64,000 nt of DNA from Actinomycetes bacterium (GTDB lineage: Bacteria > Actinomycetota > Acidimicrobiia > Acidimicrobiales > Ilumatobacteraceae), in NCBI GenBank assembly GCA_025360105.1, contig JANYCT010000051.1:219492-283491 (forward strand), read 5' to 3'. The translations under genes and the position numbers were made by a program. The notes under the pieces are model-generated. The model was not told the origin of the DNA and did no database searches. It saw only the letters and a program-made list of their open reading frames with translations. Shown here in pieces: positions 52,591 to 59,397 of this stretch; within the stretch, counting starts at the first letter, position 1; the number at the start of each line of letters is the position of its first letter.

Positions 52591-53322
52591 ATGACGATCT
52601 CTTCCGATACCCCGGAGTTCGAAGGCGCGACGTTCGTCAGGACGAGCTTCAGGGGCGCCACCCTGAGATCGTGTGACGTCAGCGGGGTGACGATGCGCAG
52701 CGTCGAGGTAGGCGGGCTCGACATCGACAGCCATGACTTGTTCTTCGGCAGTCTCGTCGTCAACGGCGTCGACGTGGTGCCATTCGTGGACGCTGAGCTC
52801 AACCGGCAGTTCCCCGGCCGCGAACTGCTGAAAGCGCAGACGCCCAGGGGACTGCGGGACGGTTGGGTGGCGGTGCAGGCTGCGTGGGAGACGACGGTGA
52901 CGAACACCTCTCCGGAACTGGTCGACGCCCACGTCGAGGACGAGTGGTCGCTGGCCCAGACCCTGCGTCACCTCGTCCTGGCGACCGACGCCTGGCTCCG
53001 CGGCGGGATCATGGGGATGGAGCAGCCGTTCCACGAGATCGGCCAGATCTTCACTGGTGCGGCAGAGATGGGCTTCGACATGTCGATCTTCCGGGCCGAC
53101 CCGCCGGCGTTCGAGGGCATCCTCGCGGTGCGAGCTGAGCGGCAGCAGCTGGTGACCGACTTCCTGGCCACCGTTACGCCGGAGCTGCTCGCCGAGCAGC
53201 GCGACAACCCGTGGGGCGGCGGCGACTGGCATCCCACCGTCGGTGATTGCGTGCGCGTGATCCTGGAGGAGGAGTGGGCGCACCTGCGCTACGTCCGGCG
53301 GGACCTCGCTCTCATGAAGTAG
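52591..53322 (+). CDS. DinB-family protein with an N-terminal pentapeptide-repeat segment
   Basis: A 243-residue protein. Residues about 5-55 show pentapeptide-like repeats (FEGATFVRTSFRGATLRSCD), which predict a small right-handed beta-helix cap. The rest is a DinB four-helix bundle with metal-binding histidines likely in WSLAQTLRHLVLATDAWL and EEEWAHLRYVRRDL. DinB-like proteins often act as thiol-dependent transferases (bacillithiol or mycothiol). A CAGAAT box lies six bases before the ATG. It converges on the MmcQ/YjbR gene across a GC-rich hairpin. Confidence 0.85.
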   Translation: MTISSDTPEFEGATFVRTSFRGATLRSCDVSGVTMRSVEVGGLDIDSHDLFFGSLVVNGVDVVPFVDAELNRQFPGRELLKAQTPRGLRDGWVAVQAAWETTVTNTSPELVDAHVEDEWSLAQTLRHLVLATDAWLRGGIMGMEQPFHEIGQIFTGAAEMGFDMSIFRADPPAFEGILAVRAERQQLVTDFLATVTPELLAEQRDNPWGGGDWHPTVGDCVRVILEEEWAHLRYVRRDLALMK

Positions 53323-53373
53323 CAGAAGACACGGGCCCGTCGAGCCACCCGGAAACGCACGTCGGCGAGGAGG

Positions 53374-53410
53374 CGGGCGCCCGGTGTCGGCCGATCTCAC
53401 GGGGCGCCCG
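53374..53410. terminator. GC-rich hairpin between convergent genes
   Basis: CGGGCGCCC (53374-53382) and GGGCGCCCG (53402-53410) pair in a 9-bp stem with a 19-base loop, between the DinB gene and the convergent MmcQ/YjbR gene. It could end transcription from either side. Confidence 0.5.
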
Positions 53411-53421
53411 GGGCGACGAGG

Positions 53422-53820
53422 TCAGTCGGCGCCGTGCTCGGACAAATATGAGCCGGCGAGCTGTACGGGAGCGCACGCCAACCAGGCGTCGATGATCGAC
53501 TCGCGGAGAATGCCAGGGTCGACCACGTCGAGTTGAATCAGCACTGCGGGATAGTCGTCGAAGTGGGCGATGGTGAACACGCCGTCGTTGCCGGTTCCAA
53601 GTGTGGCCGCCTTGTCCGCGAGATCCTCGACGGCAACAGCGAGGATTGGTCCCTGCGGCACGGGTTCGTCGCCGAAGCGCTTGATGTCGGCCTTAGCGAA
53701 CGGCCGTTCCCAGGCGAAGCTCTTTCCGTGAACGAACCATGTCCGTCGGCCGTACCGGGTGCCTTCGGTGACCTCGGGCATCGCGGTAATCAGATCCTTC
53801 GCGTCGTCCATCGAGGGCAC
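53422..53820 (-). CDS. MmcQ/YjbR family protein
   Basis: A 132-residue protein of the YjbR fold. MDDAKDLITAMPEVTEGTRY is the conserved N-terminus, RRTWFVHGKSFAWERP the central strand pair, and ESIIDAWLACAPVQLAGSYL the C-terminal helix. The family is annotated as DNA-binding by structure but its role is unknown. The GTG at 53820 is preferred because TACAGT lies exactly six bases upstream on the minus strand; the ATG at 53811 is the alternative. Confidence 0.88.
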   Translation of the reverse strand: MPSMDDAKDLITAMPEVTEGTRYGRRTWFVHGKSFAWERPFAKADIKRFGDEPVPQGPILAVAVEDLADKAATLGTGNDGVFTIAHFDDYPAVLIQLDVVDPGILRESIIDAWLACAPVQLAGSYLSEHGAD

Positions 53821-53826
53821 GAGGTC

Positions 53827-53832
53827 ACTGTA
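53827..53832 (-). promoter_or_regulatory. -10 box of the MmcQ/YjbR gene, leaderless
   Basis: On the minus strand TACAGT is followed by six bases and then the GTG at 53820. Confidence 0.55.
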
Positions 53833-53922
53833 GTGCCGCGGGACTCTCGGTACTGGCCGATCTCAGATGTGTCGCTGCTGCAATCTGTGAGCGCTGTGAT
53901 GAAGACGCCGAACAGTTCGCAA

Positions 53923-54320
53923 CTACCTTGTTGTCCTCCGCACGGGCGCCGGCGGCTGGGAGGCGGTCTTCCGCAGCGGCGTCACAGGACAGCAGTAGTT
54001 GGAGACTGGCCGCGCAGCGAGGAGCCGAGATGGCGGGATCGAATCGCTCAGGTGCGTGAGCGCCTCAGTCTGTGTAATCGCCCCATCGCTCAGTCGACGT
54101 AGCAATTTCAAGAACTGCTCTCGACCGGTCGCGTCGAGGGGCACGAGCGCCGGGCTCGTGGCAAGCACCCGTTCGGTCAGCGATCGCCGAGCTCGTCGAC
54201 CTTTCGCAGTGAGAACGAGCTGTTTGACGCTGCGATCCATATCGCCGTGCTGAGGCCGGCTTCTGCCGCAACCTTCTCGAAGACCTCGTTCATCCGCCGG
54301 AACAGTCGAGTAGCCGCCAC
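53923..54320 (-). pseudogene. MarR-family regulator remnant with its HTH deleted
   Basis: A MarR-like N-terminal helix (ATRLFRRMNEVFEKVAAEAG) in one frame runs directly into the MarR C-terminal segment (DRSVKQLVLTAKGRRARRSL, LKLLRRLSDGAI) in another. The winged helix-turn-helix of about 50 residues that should lie between them is missing. One deletion that also shifted frame would explain this. The following in-frame tail to 53923 is probably not coding. It is divergent from the DUF6069-like remnant, a usual place for a MarR regulator. Confidence 0.5.
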
Positions 54321-54355
54321 ACGATCTCGTCGTCCTGCCTACTCAAGGAGATTCC

Positions 54356-54790
54356 ATGACCACCGTTGACCAGCGCGTCGACACCGGCGGCACCCTCGAC
54401 CCACAGCCATGGATCGGAAGTCTGTGGGGGTCGGTGCCGCCCTCGTCCTGAACTCCGTCGTCTTCGTCGCGGCGAACGCGATGCTTACCGGCTCCATCCA
54501 GACCGCCCAGAGCAGAAAGACACCAACCGATCTGCGATACCTGGCCGTTGCAGCGGCCTGCGTGATTGCCATGCTCGTCGGCGCCGCGGTGCTGTGGGGC
54601 CTGGGCCGTTTCACCCGCCTGGGACTACAAGCCTGGAGCGTCCTTGCCGCCGCGATCACGCTGTTTGTCGCTGCTCGCCCCCATCTCGATGAAGGTCGAA
54701 ACCGGATCGAAGGTAGCCCTCGGGCTCATGCACCTTCTCACCGGCGCAGCAGCGATCTGGGGCCATCGCCGTGCCGCCAATCTGGCCTGA
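54356..54790 (+). pseudogene. DUF6069-like membrane protein with two frameshifts
   Basis: AAGGAG at 54345-54350 serves the ATG at 54356 (MTTVDQRVDTGGTLDPQ). The frame then shifts near 54408 to DRKSVGVGAALVLNSVVFVA and AVAAACVIAMLVGAAVLWGL, and shifts again near 54675 to LLAPISMKVETGSKVALGL and LTGAAAIWGHRRA. Joined, the pieces make a four-helix membrane protein of the DUF6069 type. The second shift looks like one extra G after a TTT. The good ribosome-binding site suggests recent inactivation. Confidence 0.7.
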
Positions 54791-54906
54791 GGGCCGCGAC
54801 GGCGAAGGACATTCAACGACCTCGCTGGTAAGCGTTTGCGTTCTGCGACCAGCGATGTCGCTACTTGCCTTATGTCTCCCCATGGAGCAGAGTGACGGCT
54901 GTGCAG

Positions 54907-55200
54907 ATGAGTGTGGCGTCAGCGCTTCCGAGACGGTTCAAGGCCATCATGGTGAAGAGCCCCGCACAGGGCGGCTGGACGTACGTGGTCATGACCAACT
55001 CGGTTGAGTTCTTCGGGACGCGTGGTCTGGTGAAGGTCCGAGGAACGGTCGACGGTTATTCGTTCGAGAGTGCGTTCATGGCGATGGGAGATGGGACGCA
55101 CAAGCTGCCAATCAGGGCCGCCGTCCAGAAAGCGATCAACAAGAGTGCTGGAGACACAGTGAGCGTAACCATCGAGGAGCGACTCACACCGCACGCATAG
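54907..55200 (+). CDS. DUF1905-like small protein
   Basis: A 97-residue protein. [40 protein letters not shown] and [11 protein letters not shown] fit a DUF1905-type beta barrel of unknown function. Several starts are possible (TTG 54865, ATG 54907, ATG 54949); the ATG at 54907 keeps the domain complete. It is a single-gene unit between two disrupted genes and shows no lesion itself. It is a distant relative of the gene at 48.1 kb. Confidence 0.72.
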   Translation: MSVASALPRRFKAIMVKSPAQGGWTYVVMTNSVEFFGTRGLVKVRGTVDGYSFESAFMAMGDGTHKLPIRAAVQKAINKSAGDTVSVTIEERLTPHA

Positions 55201-55274
55201 CTGTAGATCCGCATGGTGCCGAGGGAACCGCGATCGGCTCACCGTGCTCGTCACGGGCGCTGTGCTCGGGCAAG

Positions 55275-56024
55275 CTATGGGTGACGCAAGACGGCGACCT
55301 CGGGCATGGCTTCGAGCGGGCCGAAGACATGCTCGGCGAGCCGCCGGACGTTGGACAGGCATCGCAACGACCACCATGCGCGGATGAGGGTGTGGTCGAC
55401 GCTGGTGGCGTAGCCGGCGATGACGTCGCCAAGGTGTTCGGGGTGTCCGCGTGCGAGAGTTGCGAGGTTGAACAGAGCGTCGCCCTGGGCGGCTTTGGAC
55501 CAGTCGATGATGCCGCTCACTTCGTCACCGTCGACGAAGACGTGGTCGAGGTGCAGATCGCCGTGGACGAAGCCCGGTGTCCACGGCCGGAGTGCTGTCT
55601 CGGCGAGTCGGCGGTTCCGTGCCACGACATCGGCGGGAAGGACGTCGTTGGCGACGAGTCAGCCGCATTCCTTGTCCAGGCGCCCTCCGAGTTCGTCGAG
55701 GGTCCGGCCAGGCCAGGGAGGCAACGGCGCGTCGTGCAACGTCCGGATCGCAGCACCCGCTGCAGCCCACGCGGCCGGCGACGCTGTGCAGGGCTCGCCG
55801 AGATGGCCGAGCGCTTTGCCTGGCAGGGCGGCGAGCGCGAGCGCGGGTGGCTGGCACCACAGGATCTTCAGCGTCGGGATCGGCACCATCGACATTGCTT
55901 CGACCTCGACGCTGGTGTGCGTGTGATCGCCGTCGATCTTCACGAACACATCGCCCACGCGAAGCGTCGCGCGTTCCTCGTGGGCGACGATCGGGCATTC
56001 GGGGCGGGTCGTGGTTTCCTCGAT
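55275..56024 (-). pseudogene. Aminoglycoside phosphotransferase-family protein with in-frame TGA
   Basis: The frame encodes an APH-type kinase: GDVFVKIDGDHTHTSVEVEA (ATP-binding N-lobe), ALPGKALGHLGEP, then TGA, then LVANDVLPADVVARNRRLAE and the catalytic loop GFVHGDLHLDHVFVDGD with the metal motif SGIIDWSKA. The interruption reads DKECG-stop-LVAND; a Trp codon (TGG to TGA) fits. Upstream, a CATACT box is followed by six bases and then ATC at 56024 (reading IEETTTRPEC), so the start codon may also have been lost (ATG to ATC). No later ATG precedes the N-lobe. Confidence 0.78.
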
Positions 56025-56029
56025 CCGTC

Positions 56030-56038
56030 TAGTATGGT
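56030..56038. promoter_or_regulatory. Overlapping divergent -10 elements of hicA and the APH remnant
   Basis: TATGGT (56033-56038, plus strand) lies six bases before the hicA ATG. CATACT on the minus strand (56031-56036) lies six bases before the presumed original start of the kinase gene. The two boxes overlap, so only one polymerase could use the site at a time. Confidence 0.5.
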
Positions 56039-56044
56039 AGACAC

Positions 56045-56248
56045 ATGACGGGAAGAGACCTTCTTCGGCTGGTTGAACGTGCGGAGTGCGTGCAACTCCG
56101 CCAGCGTGGCTCTCACGTCATGGTCCGGTGTCCTGGCGGCTGCCAGACCGTGATCCCAGTCCACCGAGGGCAAGACATCCCGAACGGCACTCTCCGGTCG
56201 ATTGAACGAGCCCTCGAACCCTGCCTCGGGAAAGGATGGCTTCGATGA
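56045..56248 (+). CDS. hicA: HicA-family toxin (mRNA interferase)
   Basis: A 67-residue protein with the dsRBD-like HicA fold: TGRDLLRLVERAECVQLRQR, the catalytic His in GSHVMVRCPGG, and VIPVHRGQDIPNGTLRSIER. HicA toxins cut mRNA or tmRNA until bound by HicB. The ATG at 56045 lies six bases after TATGGT, so the mRNA is probably leaderless. The stop overlaps the hicB ATG in an ATGA junction. Confidence 0.92.
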   Translation: MTGRDLLRLVERAECVQLRQRGSHVMVRCPGGCQTVIPVHRGQDIPNGTLRSIERALEPCLGKGWLR

Positions 56249-56634
56249 CCACATCCAAGACGTACACCGCAATCTACGACCACGACGCCGACGACAATGC
56301 TTGGAACGTCCGCATCAAGGGACTCACCGGTTGCCAAACCTACGGGCGTAGCATCAGGCAAGCTCAAAGCCGCATCCGCGAAGCGCTTTCGCTCTGGCTC
56401 GACACCACCCCGGCACAGCTCAACGTCCGCGACCAGTTTCCCGCACAACTTGCATCCGTCGCAGACGACGTCACCCGCGCACGCGGCGCTGCCGAGCGCG
56501 CTGGAGCAAAAGCGCATCAACAGACGATCGAAGCGGTCAAAGCGCTCACAGACCTCGGACTCAGCCGGCGCGATGCCGCCGAACTCCTGGGACTGTCGCA
56601 CCAGCGCGTCCACCAACTCCTCGAAGCGAGCTGA
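56245..56634 (+). CDS. hicB: HicB-family antitoxin
   Basis: A 129-residue antitoxin. The N-terminal HicB domain (YTAIYDHDADDNAWNVRIKG, GRSIRQAQSRIREALSLWLD) binds the toxin. A central coiled segment follows, and a C-terminal helix-turn-helix (LGLSRRDAAELLGLSHQRVH) probably binds the promoter for autoregulation. I use the ATG at 56245, which overlaps the hicA stop by 4 bases; an ATG at 56236 would add three residues. Confidence 0.9.
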   Translation: MTTSKTYTAIYDHDADDNAWNVRIKGLTGCQTYGRSIRQAQSRIREALSLWLDTTPAQLNVRDQFPAQLASVADDVTRARGAAERAGAKAHQQTIEAVKALTDLGLSRRDAAELLGLSHQRVHQLLEAS

Positions 56635-56725
56635 CTGACGGGCACCGAGCTGCCAGACGGGGCTGAATATTCTGTATCGACCTTTGCACTTGCGCTGAGG
56701 GCGACTATCGGGCACTCTGCGCTAC

Positions 56726-57054
56726 TTGGCTCTTCGCGACAGCACACAACGGATCGTTGCTTTGGGATCGATGCCCGCCGACGCGCCTGACATCGACGAT
56801 GACACCCTGTTGATGTGGGCCTCGGCCATCGATGGCCTCGAACTTCCCCTCGCTGATGACGAGGCGATCGCGCTGCTGGCCCTTCTTCCACCGGACGACG
56901 GCACCGTGTTCGGCCTGGCGTGGAGCCTCCTCCATGCGGTCGAGACTGCCCCCTACGGGCCGCTCTTCATCCGTTCTCTGGACGATCGATCGTGGTCGCG
57001 GTCTTCCTCACGCAGCGGGCGATCCGAGGCGGAATCGAAGTGTCCGGCGCGTAA
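56726..57054 (+). pseudogene. Frameshifted protein of unknown function
   Basis: The frame encodes DAPDIDDDTLLMWASAIDGL, DEAIALLALLPPDDGTVFGL and SLLHAVETAPYGPLFIRSLD, an acidic helical domain. Near 56990 it should pass into another frame reading VFLTQRAIRGGIEVSGA and stopping at 57052, which looks like a natural C-terminus. The unshifted frame runs on in low-complexity Ser/Arg sequence to 57166. The start is uncertain: TTG 56726 or ATG 56771. I do not recognise the family. Confidence 0.5.
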
Positions 57055-57175
57055 CTGTAGATATTCGGCGCATCTCGAAATACGCGATCCGCACATAACG
57101 CTCACCAATCAACGCACAGATCGCGCGCCTTCATTTTCGCGAGCGCTCAAGCGTGAGGCGATCTGAACTCGGCAC

Positions 57176-57730
57176 ATGTCGTCTCGCTGGCCCAAGGCCA
57201 CACGAGGGTGCGGTTCGGATGTGACGCAGTCTGCACTCGTGGTATTGGTTGACGATGCCGAAGCGCTGGTCGGCGCTCACCGGCCCGTGCACGATCCGGT
57301 GGCCGCCCGTGGAGTACCGGCTCACGTGACGATCCTGCACCCGTTTCGCGCTGTCGTCGACGACGAGACTGCGAAAGAGATCGCCGCGATTGCGAGCCGA
57401 ATCCCATGGTTCGACGCAACCTTTGCGTCGGTTGGCAGGTTCGATGATGCGGTCCTGTTCCTCGCGCCCGAACCGCTCGAAGACTTCAGGTCGATGACGC
57501 GAGCCTTCGTCGATTCGTTTCCGCACTGTCCTCCCTACGGCGGTGCGTTCCCCGACCCGCATCCACACCTCGCGGTCGGAACCCGAATCGATGACGCGAC
57601 TGCCGAGGTCCTGGAACGCTCCATCGCTCCTGGCTTGCCGCTGTCGACCCGAGTCGACCGGCTCCCGTTGTTGGTCGAGGACGATGAAGGCCAATGGACC
57701 GCGTCGCAGTCGTGGCCACTGGCCGACTGA
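57176..57730 (+). CDS. 2'-5' RNA ligase-family (2H phosphoesterase) protein
   Basis: A 2H-fold protein of up to 184 residues. The two catalytic H-x-T/S-like motifs appear as HVTILHPFRAV and PHPHLAVGTRI, spaced as in the YjcG/LigT group. VTQSALVVLVDDAEALVGAH is the first strand and helix. Members open 2',3'-cyclic phosphates or act on related RNA ends. The GTG at 57221 (VTQSALV) fits homologues better than the ATG at 57176; neither has a clear ribosome-binding site. It is convergent with the molybdate regulator. Confidence 0.87.
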   Translation: MSSRWPKATRGCGSDVTQSALVVLVDDAEALVGAHRPVHDPVAARGVPAHVTILHPFRAVVDDETAKEIAAIASRIPWFDATFASVGRFDDAVLFLAPEPLEDFRSMTRAFVDSFPHCPPYGGAFPDPHPHLAVGTRIDDATAEVLERSIAPGLPLSTRVDRLPLLVEDDEGQWTASQSWPLAD

Positions 57731-57790
57731 CTTTCACGTCAGGGAATTCAGCTCGCTGGGGTTGCCGAGAATGGTCGGGGAGGCGCGTCG

Positions 57791-58543
57791 TCAGCTGCGC
57801 TTGGCGATCATCACCGTTGTGGATTTGATGATGGCGATCACGTCGTCTCCCGGGGCAACATCGAGGTCCGTGGTTGCTTCGCGGGTGATCGAGGCGTTGA
57901 GGCGTTGGCCGTCGGGCAACACCATCTTCACCGTCGACATGATCTCGCTGTGCGTCACCCCGGTGACGACGGCTTTTAGTTGATTGCGTGCGCTCAATCG
58001 CAGCTCGGGCGCGTCGGCTGCGGTGGGTGGCGCCGCGGCGGGGTCGATAGCGCGGTCGAGGAAACGGCGCACTGCGCGCGCTGACTCAGCCCGCCACAGA
58101 TCAACGATGTCGTCATCGGCACTGGCGGACGTGAGCGAGTCGAGCAGGCCGGCGAAGTGCACGCGTTGCGCGACGAGCAACGGCCTGGTGTCCGCTCCGC
58201 TGCGTTCCAGAAGCGTGAGCTTCACGAGGAGTTCGGTGCGCACGTCACGCAGATGTTCGATCGGTTGAGCAAGCCAGCGGACGTTCTCTGACTGGCCGGA
58301 CCGAGTAACGGTCAGCACCACTCGGTCGCGTCCCGGTCCGGATTCGTGCGCCGATCGCTTCAGGAGTTTGCGCGCAACGAGTCCATCGATCGCCCGATAG
58401 GTGAGCGGACGACTCAGCGTCCAGACGCGTCCGATGTCGCCGTCGTGGGCCAACAGCGACCCGATGGCCCATCCGTGTGCGGCGCCCTCTGCGACGAGTG
58501 CCAGGCAGACGTGTTCGGCGAGGGAGGGTTCGTCGGCGGCCAC
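57791..58543 (-). CDS. PadR-type winged-helix regulator fused to a TOBE (molybdate-binding) domain
   Basis: A 250-residue protein. Residues about 1-100 match a PadR winged helix (LAEHVCLALVAEGAAHGWAI, VWTLSRPLTYRAIDGLVARK, GRDRVVLTVTRSG), followed by an alpha-helical region typical of PadR C-termini. Residues about 185-249 form a TOBE/Mop domain (ARNQLKAVVTGVTHSEIMST, DVAPGDDVIAIIKSTTVMI) that binds oxyanions in ModE. The gene is divergent from modABC across 79 bases holding a palindrome with ATGT/ACAT half-sites, the kind PadR proteins bind. It probably senses molybdate and controls modABC. The GTG at 58543 lies six bases after TAATCT. Confidence 0.85.
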   Translation of the reverse strand: MAADEPSLAEHVCLALVAEGAAHGWAIGSLLAHDGDIGRVWTLSRPLTYRAIDGLVARKLLKRSAHESGPGRDRVVLTVTRSGQSENVRWLAQPIEHLRDVRTELLVKLTLLERSGADTRPLLVAQRVHFAGLLDSLTSASADDDIVDLWRAESARAVRRFLDRAIDPAAAPPTAADAPELRLSARNQLKAVVTGVTHSEIMSTVKMVLPDGQRLNASITREATTDLDVAPGDDVIAIIKSTTVMIAKRS

Positions 58544-58549
58544 ACGGCG

Positions 58550-58555
58550 AGATTA
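58550..58555 (-). promoter_or_regulatory. -10 box of the PadR-TOBE regulator, leaderless
   Basis: On the minus strand TAATCT is followed by six bases and then the GTG at 58543. Confidence 0.55.
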
Positions 58556-58584
58556 CAACACGGTCGTCGCAAGTAGTAACAGAA

Positions 58585-58601
58585 TGATGTTATGAACATC
58601 A
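58585..58601. promoter_or_regulatory. Palindromic operator upstream of modA
   Basis: TGATGTT-ATG-AACATCA is a perfect 7-bp inverted repeat with a 3-base spacer. It contains the ATGT...ACAT half-sites favoured by PadR proteins. It covers the expected -35 region of the modA promoter, so bound regulator should block transcription. Confidence 0.7.
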
Positions 58602-58606
58602 CAATC

Positions 58607-58618
58607 TGACTATAGTCA
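58607..58618 (+). promoter_or_regulatory. modA promoter -10 region within a 12-bp palindrome
   Basis: TGACTATAGTCA is a perfect palindrome that contains the -10 hexamer TATAGT (58611-58616). Six bases later comes the GTG start of modA, implying a leaderless mRNA. The symmetry could also serve as a second operator. Confidence 0.6.
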
Positions 58619-58622
58619 CGGC

Positions 58623-59387
58623 GTGCGCTCAACTCGTCCGGTCCTGGTCACGTTCCTCGCCGTCATTGCTCTCGCTGCCACAGCGTGTGGGTCTGATTCG
58701 AAGTCGAAAGCGAGCGGATCGGTCACGGTGTTTGCCGCATCGTCGCTGACCGAGGCGTTCACGGAGATGGGTGCTTCGTTCGAGAAGGCGAACCCCGGTG
58801 CGAAGGTGACCTTCAGCTTCGGTGGCTCGGGCGACCTCGTCACTCAGATCGGTCAGGGCGCCCCGGCCGACGTGTTTGCTTCAGCCGATGATTCGAACAT
58901 GACCAAGCTCGTCGACGCCGGCAACGCGTTGGGTACCCCGACAGTCGTGGCCAAGAACTCGATGGAGATCATCACCGAGGCCGGCAACCCCAAGGGCATC
59001 GCAACGCTGGCTGATCTCGCCAAGCCCGATCTCATCGTTGTGCTCTGTGCCACCACGGCGCCCTGTGGCAAGCTGGCGGCATCGGTGTTGAAGACTGCGG
59101 GCGTGACCGTTGCGCCGAAGAGTCTCGAGGACAAGGTGAAGGGTGTCGTCACCAAAGTGACCACGGGTGAAGCCGATGCCGGCATCGTGTTCGTCACCGA
59201 CGTGAAGTCCGCTGGATCGAAGGCCACGGGCGTTGAAATCCCGGCCACGCAGAACAGGGTCACCAACTACCCACTCGTCGTCACCAAGCAAGCCACTAAC
59301 ACCACCGGTGCCGCCGCCTTCATCGCGTATGCGGCAAGTCCGGACGGCCAGACGATCCTCGCCAAGTACGGATTCCTGGCGCCGTGA
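58623..59387 (+). CDS. modA: Molybdate ABC transporter substrate-binding lipoprotein
   Basis: A 254-residue periplasmic-binding protein anchored as a lipoprotein (signal peptide and lipobox LAATACG). VTVFAASSLTEAFTEMGASF and FSFGGSGDLVTQIGQGAPAD are the classic ModA oxyanion-binding motifs; the serines in AASSL and GGSGD bind the anion. GEADAGIVFVTDVKS and YPLVVTKQATN complete the family pattern. It captures molybdate or tungstate outside the membrane and delivers it to ModB. The GTG at 58623 is fixed by the -10 box six bases upstream. Confidence 0.96.
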   Translation: MRSTRPVLVTFLAVIALAATACGSDSKSKASGSVTVFAASSLTEAFTEMGASFEKANPGAKVTFSFGGSGDLVTQIGQGAPADVFASADDSNMTKLVDAGNALGTPTVVAKNSMEIITEAGNPKGIATLADLAKPDLIVVLCATTAPCGKLAASVLKTAGVTVAPKSLEDKVKGVVTKVTTGEADAGIVFVTDVKSAGSKATGVEIPATQNRVTNYPLVVTKQATNTTGAAAFIAYAASPDGQTILAKYGFLAP

Positions 59388-59397
59388 AACAACGACG

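Noticed and set aside
50675..56024. Genome-wide recoding of UAG or UGA as an amino acid
   Set aside because: Intact genes in the window end in each of TAG (secA), TGA (prfB) and TAA (ftsE), so these codons are normal stops.
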